A DNA stretch of 20,569 bases from Tannerella sp. (GTDB taxonomy: Bacteria > Bacteroidota > Bacteroidia > Bacteroidales > Tannerellaceae): contig JAITBC010000072.1 of NCBI GenBank assembly GCA_031283785.1, positions 1 through 20,569 on the forward strand, read 5' to 3'. Numbering within the stretch: position 1 is the first letter of the stretch; every line of letters starts with the position of its first letter. Positions 1 to 8,457 of this stretch are shown one piece after another. Position numbers and translations under genes: made by a program. The notes beneath the pieces are model-generated. The model was given only the letters and a program-made list of their open reading frames with translations, was not told where the DNA came from and ran no database searches.

Positions 1-75
1 ATCAGTAACCATACTCTCGAAGCTGTTCGGAGAACCGGACACGATGCGGCCGGCATCAAGCCTGATTTTACTCAA

Positions 76-317
76 CGGCAAGCGTGGCATCACCTAACGG
101 CAAGCGTGACGTTACTCAAAAGCAAGCGTGACGTTGTTCAATGGCAGACGTGGCGTTACCTAACAGCAAGCGTGACGTTGCTCAACGGCAGGCGTGGCAT
201 CACCTAACGGCAAGCGTGACGTTACTCAACAGCAAGCGTGACGTTACTCAACAGCAGGCGTGGCATTACCTAACGGCAGGCGTGACGTTGCTCAACGGCA
301 GGCGTGATACGGAACAG
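76..317. repeat. 22-bp tandem repeat array, ten full units plus a partial one
   Basis: Ten contiguous 22-bp units run from 76 to 295, and an eleventh keeps only its first half or so (296-317). Two unit types alternate. Type A carries GTGACGTTACTCAA and type B carries GTGGCATCACCTAA or close variants. The order is B A A B A B A A B A (A'). All units share the core GCAAGCGTG or GCAGGCGTG. There are no unique spacers, so this is a minisatellite and not a CRISPR. Frame 1 is open from base 1 and ends at a TAA at 205-207 inside a type-B unit, so the array might once have been the 3' end of an upstream coding sequence. That cannot be settled from this window. Confidence 0.9.
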
Positions 318-389
318 GCTAAAAACCGGGAGTTGGGAATTAATCGACTGCAGGAGCATCTGATTTGATTAATAACTTTTTAAAACAAC

Positions 390-443
390 ATGCCTATGAA
401 AAAAAACAGAATGAATCAGAAAAAGACCGGGAAACGCCGGTAA
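390..443 (+). CDS. Possible leader micro-ORF (17 codons, very basic)
   Basis: ATG at 390 (or in-frame ATG at 396) reads MPMKKNRMNQKKTGKRR and stops at TAA 441-443. Eight of 17 residues are Lys or Arg. The stop codon lies in the loop of the hairpin at 426-454, so a ribosome finishing this ORF would cover the left arm of the stem. That arrangement resembles a translated leader upstream of an attenuator, but such a short ORF can occur by chance and there is no recognisable ribosome-binding site. Its role is unknown. Confidence 0.2.
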   Translation: MPMKKNRMNQKKTGKRR

Positions 444-454
444 CGTTTCCCGGT
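426..454. terminator. Perfect 11-bp hairpin in the susC1 leader
   Basis: ACCGGGAAACG (426-436) pairs exactly with CGTTTCCCGGT (444-454) around a 7-nt loop. On the minus strand the stem is followed by CTTTTTC, which fits a terminator for leftward transcripts. On the plus strand it is followed by TGGATCG and then nine A, not a T-run. It could end read-through from the left, act as an attenuator in the susC1 leader, or stabilise the 5' end. Confidence 0.5.
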
Positions 455-527
455 TGGATCGAAAAAAAAACAATACCGTTTTAACAACTTAAAAATAATT
501 AATAGTATAACAAACAAATTAAAAAAT

Positions 528-3500
528 ATGACAAACAAATTGATGAACGGCATAAAAAATGCCAAACTTGAAAAGCAAACGAGAATCATGAAGCTGTTCG
601 CCTTATTCCTGATAACGGGAACAGTCATGATGAATGCACGCGACGGCTATTCGCAGGCAACGTCCGAGCCGCAGCAGAACAGGATCCGCATCACGGGTAC
701 GGTCGTCGATCAAACCGGCGAACCGGTAACCGGTGCAAACATAATAGAGAAAGGTGCAGCCTCCAACGGAACTATCACTGATGTGGACGGGAAATTCAGC
801 TTGGAAGTATCATCGGGAGCAACATTGGTCGTTTCCTATATCGGATATGTGACACATGAAATCGCCGTGGGGAATCGGACACAACTGCAAATCTCCCTGA
901 CAGAAGATTTGCAGGCGCTGGAAGAAGTCGTCGTCGTTGCCTACGGTACGCAGAAAGCCCGCTCGGTGACCGGTGCCATGAGTAAAATAAATACGGAAGA
1001 AATGGCAGATATGCCAGTGGCCAATATTACTCAAAAAATGCAAGGAAAATTTGCCGGCGTTCAAATCCTGAATAACTCAGGGGAACCTAACGGTAACCTT
1101 TCGATTCGTATTCGTGGCCAAGCTTCCATTAATGGAGGTAACAGCCCCTTGATTGTAATTGATGGATTTCCGACGACTACTGGTCTGGAGTCGCTTTCAC
1201 CTGACGAAATTGAATCTATTTCAATCTTGAAAGATGCGGCATCTACAACTCTCTACGGCTCGCGTGCAGCCAATGGTGTAATTTTGATTACGACCAAACA
1301 GGGGAAAAGTGGAAAAACAAATATCTCTTTCAGTGCCAATTATGGAGTTTCAAATGTTTCGCGACAAGGACGACCGGATGTAATGAATGCCCGGGAGTTT
1401 GCTCAGTATAAAAAGGAGTATTATGAAGATGCGCAGCGATATGAAGGCTCTACGACGCCTGTTCCGGAACAGTATGCGAATCCTTCGGTGGTAAAGGACG
1501 GTACGGACTGGTATGATGTGCTGTTGCAAACCGGAAAAATCCAAAACTACAATCTGGGGTTAACTACCGGGACGGAAGTCGTTCGTTCGTCCATCAATCT
1601 AAACTATAATTCCACGGAAGGTACGATTGTCAATTCGTATGCCGACCGTCTTTCCGTGCGATCCAATAATGAATTGAAAGCTTCCGAGCGGATTCTTTTC
1701 GGATTGAATCTTTCGGGTTCTTATATCAATCGCCAGGTACAGGACGGCTTGGGTAACGGACGTAACATTATTCACTCTTCTTTCCTGATGGATCCTGCGT
1801 TGAAATATAAAAATGATGATGGAACGTATCCGATTTCGTTTACTCCACCGGGCATGTTTGGTAATGCCAATTATTATTTGGTGGTAAGAGATCGAAACAA
1901 TCCACGCAAGGTGATTCGAGGTACGGCTACGGCATGGGGACAAGTGGAACTTTTTGATGGACTGAAATATCGTTTGAGTGCGAATGGAGATGTGGGGAAC
2001 GGGTCTCAGGAAGTATGGGTGCCTTCATACATCAGCGGCGGTATGTTTTCTGCTCCGCCAAACAAAGCCTATGGCTCCTACAATACATTTAATTATTATA
2101 CGTGGCTGGTGGAAAATACGTTGAACTACAAGAAAGTATTTTTGGAAGATCATGATGTGGATGTGTTGGTGGGATACACGACACAAAAAGCGCAAAACAT
2201 CAGTTCCACGATCAGTTCGAATGACTATCCTGATGACGAAGTGGGATTCTTCAACGCTGCAACAACCAAAGTCGGCAGCGGAGATAAATCCGCCTGGGCA
2301 ATGGTTTCCTGGTTAGCGCGATTCAACTATGAATATAAATCCCGTTACATATTGTCCTTTTCTTTCCGGCGTGACGGCTGTTCGCGATTCGGATCGGAAG
2401 CAAGATGGGCTAACTTCCCTTCGATATCAGGAGGTTGGGTGGTCAGCGAAGAAGATTTTATGCGTGGATTTGAAAAAGTCAGTTTTGCAAAATTACGTGC
2501 CAGTTGGGGCAAAGTAGGAAATAACAATATCGGTAATTATCCTTCTATTGCCACAGTATCCTCCAACAATTATGTCCTGAACGGCATTACCGTTCCGGGA
2601 CGCCAGTTGGGCAATATAGGAAATAATCTCCTGACATGGGAGACTACCCGTTCATGGGACATCGGGCTGGATCTGAGCCTGTTTAATGATCGTATCTTCC
2701 TGATGTATGATTTCTATCGCAAGACAACGGATGGCTTGTTATATCAGATCGATATTCCTTTTTCGAGCGGTTTTCCCAATATACAGTCCAACATCGGCGA
2801 GTTCCGTTTCTGGGGACATGAGATTACGTTACAAACTAAAAATCTGGTGAATGATTTCAAATGGAGCACGGATTTCAATATTTCGTTCGACCGTAACAAA
2901 GCAATCCGGCTGGGAACCAATGATACTCCGATCGGCGGAAATAATAACTTGAATGATTACAATCGTACAGCTGTCGGAATGCCTTTAGGGATGTTTTACG
3001 GCTATGTGTACGACGGCGTATATATGACACGTGAAGAATATGAAACTCAGCCTCATCATGAAACTTCTACCATTGGTACCGTCCGGATGAAGGATGTGGA
3101 TAACGATGGAGACGTGGATAAGGATGATCGGACATTTATCGGTAATCCGAACCCCGATTTTCTGTATGGTATAACGAATACGTTTGAATGGAAAAATTTC
3201 GACGCCAGTATTGTCTTTTCCGGTTCGGCAGGTAATGATCTGATGGACGAAGCGTATGAATCTACGGAAAACATCGACGGGGTGTTCAATGTTCGCAAGT
3301 GTGTAGCTGACCGCTGGCGTTCCGAAGAAAATCCGGGTAAAGGCGAAGTCCCGCGTACCTTGTCCGGTACGACCGAATTGTTCCGCTATACAAATTCCCG
3401 CTGGATATATGACGGTTCTTACCTGATGATGAAGAATATTACACTGGGTTATACGGTCCCCTTAAAACGGAATCCGTATATCAGGTCGCTCCGTTTTTAT

Positions 3501-3656
3501 CTGACCGGGCAAAATCTTTTTACCCTTACTAATTATCCGGGGATGAATCCGGAAGTCAGTTTGGGCAATGCAAGCGGATTGAGCGGTTACGGCGTCGACT
3601 ATACCGCTTATCCCGTCTCCAGAATATATACTGCAGGTCTTAATGTTATATTTTAA
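528..3656 (+). CDS. SusC-family TonB-dependent outer-membrane transporter (first pair)
   Basis: 1042 residues, normal for the family. A TonB-dependent beta-barrel that imports oligosaccharides across the outer membrane with its SusD lid. After a long, basic N-terminus and signal sequence (hydrophobic core about residues 22-35, ending near GYSQ) comes a carboxypeptidase-regulatory-like domain (about 52-130, GTVVDQTGEPVTGANI). The TonB box/plug entry is EEVVVVAYGTQKA (about 131-143), and the plug ends with LYGSRAANGVILITTKQGK (about 242-260). A Ca-binding-like DVDNDGDVDKDD lies at about 856-867 in the barrel, and the protein ends in an aromatic Phe. There is no STN secretin-like domain, so no direct anti-sigma signalling is expected. 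ATG 528 is used; ATG at codon 21 is an alternative. It lies 12 bp upstream of its susD. The substrate cannot be told, because no enzyme is linked. Confidence 0.95.
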   Translation: MTNKLMNGIKNAKLEKQTRIMKLFALFLITGTVMMNARDGYSQATSEPQQNRIRITGTVVDQTGEPVTGANIIEKGAASNGTITDVDGKFSLEVSSGATLVVSYIGYVTHEIAVGNRTQLQISLTEDLQALEEVVVVAYGTQKARSVTGAMSKINTEEMADMPVANITQKMQGKFAGVQILNNSGEPNGNLSIRIRGQASINGGNSPLIVIDGFPTTTGLESLSPDEIESISILKDAASTTLYGSRAANGVILITTKQGKSGKTNISFSANYGVSNVSRQGRPDVMNAREFAQYKKEYYEDAQRYEGSTTPVPEQYANPSVVKDGTDWYDVLLQTGKIQNYNLGLTTGTEVVRSSINLNYNSTEGTIVNSYADRLSVRSNNELKASERILFGLNLSGSYINRQVQDGLGNGRNIIHSSFLMDPALKYKNDDGTYPISFTPPGMFGNANYYLVVRDRNNPRKVIRGTATAWGQVELFDGLKYRLSANGDVGNGSQEVWVPSYISGGMFSAPPNKAYGSYNTFNYYTWLVENTLNYKKVFLEDHDVDVLVGYTTQKAQNISSTISSNDYPDDEVGFFNAATTKVGSGDKSAWAMVSWLARFNYEYKSRYILSFSFRRDGCSRFGSEARWANFPSISGGWVVSEEDFMRGFEKVSFAKLRASWGKVGNNNIGNYPSIATVSSNNYVLNGITVPGRQLGNIGNNLLTWETTRSWDIGLDLSLFNDRIFLMYDFYRKTTDGLLYQIDIPFSSGFPNIQSNIGEFRFWGHEITLQTKNLVNDFKWSTDFNISFDRNKAIRLGTNDTPIGGNNNLNDYNRTAVGMPLGMFYGYVYDGVYMTREEYETQPHHETSTIGTVRMKDVDNDGDVDKDDRTFIGNPNPDFLYGITNTFEWKNFDASIVFSGSAGNDLMDEAYESTENIDGVFNVRKCVADRWRSEENPGKGEVPRTLSGTTELFRYTNSRWIYDGSYLMMKNITLGYTVPLKRNPYIRSLRFYLTGQNLFTLTNYPGMNPEVSLGNASGLSGYGVDYTAYPVSRIYTAGLNVIF

Positions 3657-3668
3657 AAATACAGTACA

Positions 3669-5246
3669 ATGAAAAAAATAGCAATTATATTATTAACATG
3701 TACGCTGTGTCTATCTTCGTGCAGCAAATCGTTTTTGGAACTCTATCCCGAAACAGGGATTACATCAGAATCGTTCTATCAAACAACAGAACATTTTAAC
3801 CAGGCGCTTTTAGCTTCTTATGAAGGGTTTCGTTATTGGGTAAATAATGGTCTTCATATTGATGAGATGCGGTCGGACAATGTATTTTATACGCTTTATT
3901 CCGGTGACCGCGGCCCGTATACGGCTTTTGAAAAACCCTGTTTGTTTATTGACGATGAAGATTCTGCCAACTATGGGGGAGGACCTATTTACAACCGCTG
4001 GCGCTATACGTATGCCAACATTGCCAAACTGAATACGATCCTTGACCGTGCCGAAACAGCAGATATCAGCGACGAAGATAAGAAGAAAATCATTGCCGAG
4101 GCATGTTTTTTGCGGGCGTCTTATTATTTCATCCTTGTCCGGAGTTTTGGAGGTGTGCCGTTGAATTTGCATGAAATAACCACGGCAGAAAAAGCCTTTC
4201 AGGCTCGTGCAAGCGTAGACGGGTGTTATACGCAGATTATGGAAGATGTGAATACGGCTATTTCAAACGGCTTAACTGTCCCGGTAAATTTTCCGGCCGA
4301 CAACTCTGGGCGTGCTACCATGGGAGCTGCCCGCATGTTACGCGCTTATGTGCACATGAGCAAACCATCGCCCGATTATGCCGCGGCAGAAGCGGATCTG
4401 AAAGCGGTCACTCAGATGAATTACGGCTTACTGGATGATTACGAAGCCGTTTTTGATCCGAATAATAAAAATCATAAGGAGACCATCCTGGATGTGCAGT
4501 ATGCCGAGGACGGTACGGGTAACCAATATGCCCGTTTCTCCTGGAAATTTATTCCGAAATGTGAAAATACGGTAGATATGATGGGCGTCGGAGGTTCCAA
4601 TTACGCCGGTACGGATTATAGCGGTGGCTGGGCAGTCCCGACTGAAGATATGATCAATTCTTACGAACCGGGTGACAAACGGCTACTCCCAAGTATTTGT
4701 ATAGCTGAAGGTACGGCTAACGGCGATGCATTTACGTTCGAACAGATTGTAGATGATCCACGGAATTATGTCTGTCCCGCTGGAAAAGCATTTCGTTATA
4801 TGGTGCGTAAATACTATCATCCACCATACACCTACAGTTTGAAAAGCAGAGAAAATTTCCCTGTTTATCGTTATGCCGGCGCCTTGTTACTGCTGGCGGA
4901 GGCCTTGATACAACAAAACAAAAGCGCTGAAGCACTGCCTTACATCAATCAAGTACGCCAACGTGCCGGATTACCGGCTCTGAGTAGTTGTACCCTGCGA
5001 CATGTGGCCGATGAGATGCGTCATGAGTTGGCATTTGAAAACCGTCGTTGGGACGATCTCAGGCGTGCCGGACTGGTGAAAGAAATCATGACAGCGCACG
5101 GTGAAAGGATCAAGGAACTGCATCCTTGGGTTAGAGCTACCAATAACGACGGATGTTACAAAATTGACGATTTCCGGATGATTTATGCCATCCCTACTCG
5201 TGAACTGGATATCAATTATCTGTTGGAACAGAATCCCGGTTATTGA
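3669..5246 (+). CDS. SusD/RagB-family surface glycan-binding lipoprotein (first pair)
   Basis: 525 residues. A type II signal peptide ends in LSSC with lipidated Cys18, so the protein is anchored to the outer membrane, where SusD proteins form the lid on SusC and bind the incoming glycan. A helical TPR-like region is visible at about 116-165 (NIAKLNTILDRAE, AEACFLRASYYFILVRSFGG). The family's C-terminal signatures follow: LLLLAEALIQQNK with INQVRQRAGLP (about 404-437), and ELAFENRRWDDLRR (about 454-467). The protein ends NYLLEQNPGY, typical for the family. The 12-bp gap after susC and the terminator at 5254-5296 make this a two-gene transcription unit. No glycoside hydrolase or lyase shares its strand. 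Confidence 0.95.
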   Translation: MKKIAIILLTCTLCLSSCSKSFLELYPETGITSESFYQTTEHFNQALLASYEGFRYWVNNGLHIDEMRSDNVFYTLYSGDRGPYTAFEKPCLFIDDEDSANYGGGPIYNRWRYTYANIAKLNTILDRAETADISDEDKKKIIAEACFLRASYYFILVRSFGGVPLNLHEITTAEKAFQARASVDGCYTQIMEDVNTAISNGLTVPVNFPADNSGRATMGAARMLRAYVHMSKPSPDYAAAEADLKAVTQMNYGLLDDYEAVFDPNNKNHKETILDVQYAEDGTGNQYARFSWKFIPKCENTVDMMGVGGSNYAGTDYSGGWAVPTEDMINSYEPGDKRLLPSICIAEGTANGDAFTFEQIVDDPRNYVCPAGKAFRYMVRKYYHPPYTYSLKSRENFPVYRYAGALLLLAEALIQQNKSAEALPYINQVRQRAGLPALSSCTLRHVADEMRHELAFENRRWDDLRRAGLVKEIMTAHGERIKELHPWVRATNNDGCYKIDDFRMIYAIPTRELDINYLLEQNPGY

Positions 5247-5253
5247 TTAAATC

Positions 5254-5296
5254 AACAGATTGTCCTCCCAAACAAAATCACGGAGGACAATCTGTT
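5254..5296. terminator. Perfect 15-bp hairpin between convergent operons
   Basis: AACAGATTGTCCTCC (5254-5268) is exactly complementary to GGAGGACAATCTGTT (5282-5296), with a 13-nt loop. It begins 7 bp after the susD1 stop codon. Only short T-rich tails follow on the plus strand (TTATATTCT), so it is a strong hairpin with a modest U-tract. It separates the rightward susC1-susD1 pair from the leftward lyase operon and could serve both directions. The 186 bp from 5297 to 5482 contain no further gene that can be supported. Confidence 0.85.
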
Positions 5297-5482
5297 ATAT
5301 TCTGCACACGACAGTTTGATGCATGAACACACAGATCGTCGTACCTGCCGGGCGACCCGGATATTTTCTCCGCAATTCCATGCACATAACCGTCACGAAC
5401 AAAGTAGGGGAAAAAACCGGGAAAACATACTTACTGTGTTTGTTGAAAATACTTGTTGAAATCCGTTTCAAAGGCAAAAGAA

Positions 5483-6193
5483 TTAAAAAAATAAACATTC
5501 CCCGGTCTCTGTCCACGCTGCAAACCGGCATCCGGCGTTTTCTGCGTACGACTTGAACGCACGGGCTTCTTTATATGTTTCGCCGAAATGCATCGGCGCG
5601 AATATTTCCGCATGTATACGGTCAACGAATTGTTCTGCTCCGCGCATATAGTTTTTCCCCAGCCGGCAGTCGACGGGGAACATTGCCAGATCAACACGGT
5701 CGGTATCTTCGTGCAAATCATCAATTTCTTTAAGAAAACAATGTTCGGCGTCCTGTATTTCTTCGATTGTGGATTCCTCATCCCAGTGCCAGTTATTCAG
5801 GTCTCCGGCATGGAAAATTTTTTTTCCTTCCGTTTCTATCAGGAACGATATGCCGACGTCGGTAGAACCGAATGCTTTTATCGTAATATTTTCATCCTGC
5901 CATATATCTCCCTTCTTAATGAACGATGCATCATTTTTCGAATGAAGTCGATTTTTAAGAATATCGTCCGAAAATATATATTGCGTGTCGGGCCGAATGT
6001 TTTTCCAGTTCAGGATATTTCTGTTGAAATGGTCGGGATGCCAGTGTGAAGCAAGGACATACAATTTGCCGGGGAAAGAAGGAAGACCGTGAAGTATGTA
6101 TTCGTCGTGCGAATCTTTGTAATAGTCAATCACGATCGTACATCGTTCCCCTTCTATTGAATAACCGCTGTGATAAATATAGGAAAGTTTCAT
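5483..6193 (-). CDS. Metallo-beta-lactamase-fold hydrolase (UlaG-like superfamily)
   Basis: 236 residues from ATG 6193; a TTG-initiated extension to 6217 is possible but less likely. The metal-binding HxHxDH motif is SHWHPDHF (His50, His52, Asp54, His55). Further likely ligands are GD at 130-131 (HAGDLNNWHW) and His202 in APMHFGE. The layout fits the broad MBL-fold family that includes UlaG lactonases and uncharacterised cytoplasmic hydrolases. No signal peptide is visible, so it is probably cytoplasmic. It starts 27 bp after the PL8 lyase stop codon on the same strand and is the last gene of that block. The substrate is unknown; a role on a lactone or phosphorylated sugar product of the pathway is inference from position only. 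Confidence 0.85.
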   Translation of the reverse strand: MKLSYIYHSGYSIEGERCTIVIDYYKDSHDEYILHGLPSFPGKLYVLASHWHPDHFNRNILNWKNIRPDTQYIFSDDILKNRLHSKNDASFIKKGDIWQDENITIKAFGSTDVGISFLIETEGKKIFHAGDLNNWHWDEESTIEEIQDAEHCFLKEIDDLHEDTDRVDLAMFPVDCRLGKNYMRGAEQFVDRIHAEIFAPMHFGETYKEARAFKSYAENAGCRFAAWTETGECLFF

Positions 6194-6220
6194 ATGTGCA
6201 TAATTTTTTATCGGCAATCA

Positions 6221-8407
6221 TTACCGTAAAGTTTGAAATTCGACGACCACGCTTTTTCCTGCATATCCGCCTTGCGGGAGGGTGACTGCTATTTCGGTAT
6301 TACTTTCCCTGATATTCCAATGCGTTTGCACATCGTCGGCAGTTGTGGCGACATCCAGTTTACGGTTGATGCGAAGGTGTATTTTTCCCTGTTTGCGTGT
6401 CGGATCGGAGACGGTGAGACGGCAGATGTTGCCGGCTTCATTGCCGACCATGATGAGGGCAGGACTGTCGACCGATAGACGTATATTATCGGCAAACGTA
6501 ATTTCGCCGGTTTGATAAAATGCAGCTTGTACGATGTTTAACCCGTGATGCCGGACGGCCTGCAAAGCGGATGTATTCGACAGGATTTCGACAGTTGGAT
6601 TGGCCGCTGCCTTTTTTACGTTTCCTATTGTTGTAGCAGGCATTACGACATAGCAGTATCCGGCGTTGTTTGCAAATGCACCGTGGTCAATCCACAGTTT
6701 GAATACATCCATGCTGACTTCTTCTCGCGAAGAATTTGTTTGACGGTTGATTTTAAACCAGCTACCCGTTTGCGCCTGGATCGATAGTTTCACTTGTGCG
6801 GATTCGGGGAAGATATAGCCCGTTTTGTCATGAAACAGCCATCCGCCGGCCACATCCGTATGTACATGCTCGCCTTGCGGGAGAACTGTTTCGAAATTGC
6901 CCTGTCCGGCAACGACGTCGCCGGTCAACTTACTTTGGTTTAAAGTTGTAGCGAGCGGCATATGCGAGGCGGATGTGATCCCTGCTCCGAGGCAGACGTA
7001 TTCGTCATCGAAGAAAAACCATGCTTTTCGCGCTTTGACGGGATCATGCGGGCTGATAAAATCGAAGCCGACAATACCGTATCTACCGTCCGTTGCGGCG
7101 CCTGCGAAATCCGTCATGCCGGCCTTCTGAATTTCTTTTTCAGGTGGGAGCACAGGCTTTTGCAGGATAGTGGCGCCGGGTATCTTCTGCCAGTCGTACA
7201 CCGGGGTGATGGGAAAATATTCATCACCCCGCAGTGACAGGTAATTGGTTCCGTCACCCCGGTGATGATTCGTCAGTCCTTCGCCGTTGTACGGTTCTTC
7301 CATGTTACGAACGCGTGAGGAGAACATCCTGACGGACGTGAAATAGTTCGGCCGCTGGTGGGTGTAATGTTCCGTCAGCCAGTAGAACGTACCAGACGAA
7401 AGGGTAGGAGCGGCTTCGTCATGTCTGATTTTTACGATTTCGTTCATCTCGTCGGCGCGGTAAGTCGTCACGCGCAACAGTCGTTCAAGTGTGAGCGTGC
7501 CGGCGGCATACAGGTTTCGTGGACGCGAGATATCACGGTTCGTAGCGCCCGGATCGTGATATTTCCCGAAAATCATCATTTTGCAGATACCGTCGAGGTA
7601 ATAATCAACAAGCAGTTGCAGCGCTGTTTCGGAAAATATGTAACGCGTGCCGGCAACATAATCGGCCCATTCGGCAAACGTGTCGGCATACCCCAGTCCG
7701 TATGAAAGCGTATTGTTCACTCTGTCGTCGCGATGATGGAAACTATAGTCATACTGCAATCCCCGCTCGTTTTCGGGGACAAAGCGTATTTCTCCTTCAA
7801 CAACATTCATCAACATTTCAAACTGTTCTGCGTCACGTTTAAAGAGGGCATTTTTTGCCTGAATACCGGCTATCTTAATGCGGTCGCCGCTCTGACGCGC
7901 TCCCCAAGCGTTGATATGCGCCCGTCCGGTGATAACCGATGTCTTTTCAATCTGTTCTTTCGATAAATCTTTGTCCATGATGAGCAGGACGGTCGTCAGA
8001 TCCGATGGCGTTCCGATCTCGTTATTCCACCAGTTTTCGCAGATGAAGTCGTGAGCCAGCCAGTAATCCAGCGCCGACGAGAAAGTTTTCTTAAGCGCCT
8101 TGTTCCCAGCCAGGGGCGAGCCTTTTTTCTTGTATGCACGGCTCATTTGCACGATGTTGGCCAGATGGCGCGTATGTTCAAAAGCCGTACGTGCGGTGTC
8201 GACATAGTCTATACCCGGCCATGTGCCGTCCGGACGGAGCGTATTTATTAATTCGCGAACGTAATTTTCGCGTACATCGGGCATCATCAGTTCCGAAATG
8301 ATGCGTTTCCTGATGGATTCGACATCGGGATTGGTGGCGGCGTGCATCTGCAGAGAGGAGGCGATGATAGCCGTACAGAAAAGGATTGTAAAAAATATTC
8401 GTTTCAT
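6221..8407 (-). CDS. Polysaccharide lyase family 8 (chondroitin AC / hyaluronate lyase type)
   Basis: 728 residues, close to the roughly 700 of Pedobacter (Flavobacterium) heparinus chondroitinase AC. PL8 enzymes cleave the beta-1,4 bond next to glucuronate by elimination, giving unsaturated oligosaccharides. A signal peptide (about 1-23, ending MHA) points to periplasm or export; there is no lipobox. The alpha/alpha toroid carries the aromatic patch NWWNNEIGTP (125-134). The catalytic stretch is YDYSFHHRDDRVNNTLSYG (219-237), with His224/His225 and Tyr236 as likely catalytic residues. An Arg-rich RDISRPRN (291-298) and YNGEG (373-377) with a conserved Asn-Glu follow. The C-terminal beta domains include FKINRQ and LWIDHG. 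ATG at 8407 overlaps the stop of a 17-codon micro-ORF. Whether it prefers chondroitin or hyaluronan cannot be read from sequence by eye. Confidence 0.93.
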   Translation of the reverse strand: MKRIFFTILFCTAIIASSLQMHAATNPDVESIRKRIISELMMPDVRENYVRELINTLRPDGTWPGIDYVDTARTAFEHTRHLANIVQMSRAYKKKGSPLAGNKALKKTFSSALDYWLAHDFICENWWNNEIGTPSDLTTVLLIMDKDLSKEQIEKTSVITGRAHINAWGARQSGDRIKIAGIQAKNALFKRDAEQFEMLMNVVEGEIRFVPENERGLQYDYSFHHRDDRVNNTLSYGLGYADTFAEWADYVAGTRYIFSETALQLLVDYYLDGICKMMIFGKYHDPGATNRDISRPRNLYAAGTLTLERLLRVTTYRADEMNEIVKIRHDEAAPTLSSGTFYWLTEHYTHQRPNYFTSVRMFSSRVRNMEEPYNGEGLTNHHRGDGTNYLSLRGDEYFPITPVYDWQKIPGATILQKPVLPPEKEIQKAGMTDFAGAATDGRYGIVGFDFISPHDPVKARKAWFFFDDEYVCLGAGITSASHMPLATTLNQSKLTGDVVAGQGNFETVLPQGEHVHTDVAGGWLFHDKTGYIFPESAQVKLSIQAQTGSWFKINRQTNSSREEVSMDVFKLWIDHGAFANNAGYCYVVMPATTIGNVKKAAANPTVEILSNTSALQAVRHHGLNIVQAAFYQTGEITFADNIRLSVDSPALIMVGNEAGNICRLTVSDPTRKQGKIHLRINRKLDVATTADDVQTHWNIRESNTEIAVTLPQGGYAGKSVVVEFQTLR

Positions 8408-8457
8408 ATAATATTTATTTTAAGCCGGCCGCTCACGCGAGTTCCGGTGGGATTCAT
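8404..8457 (-). CDS. Micro-ORF overlapping the PL8 start by ATGA
   Basis: ATG 8457 reads MNPTGTRVSGRLKINII and ends at TGA 8404-8406, which overlaps the PL8 ATG in a 4-base ATGA. This is the classical geometry for translational re-initiation. It lies entirely in a junction where two imperfect copies of about 40 bp sit side by side. Its peptide NPTGTRVSGRLK echoes the last residues of the truncated heparinase just upstream, NTGTRTVAGVK, so it looks like a relic of a duplicated 3' end. It may nonetheless deliver ribosomes to PL8. Function as a peptide is doubtful. Confidence 0.25.
   Translation of the reverse strand: MNPTGTRVSGRLKINII

Larger units (their letters stand above)
318..527 (+). other. 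Leader region between the repeat array and susC1
   Basis: AT-rich stretch leading to the first susC. It contains a short basic micro-ORF and an overlapping hairpin, listed separately. No exact TAnnTTTG box is present; the nearest is TAACTTTT around 372-379, with no matching upstream TTTG at the right distance. The last 50 bases before the ATG are almost pure A/T without a Shine-Dalgarno motif, which is usual for Bacteroidota. Confidence 0.5.

Noticed and set aside
76..317. CRISPR array or plasmid iterons
   Set aside because: Units abut without unique spacers, and no cas or rep gene is in view. Iterons cannot be excluded but nothing supports replication here.
141..368. 75-codon plus-strand ORF over the 22-bp repeats
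   Set aside because: It is open only because three 22-bp units make 66 bp; its start lies inside a repeat unit, its 3' half has no family resemblance, and no ribosome-binding context is seen.
5297..5482. Small ORFs in both strands between the two operons
   Set aside because: They overlap the terminator or the metallo-hydrolase 3' end and show no recognisable protein features.
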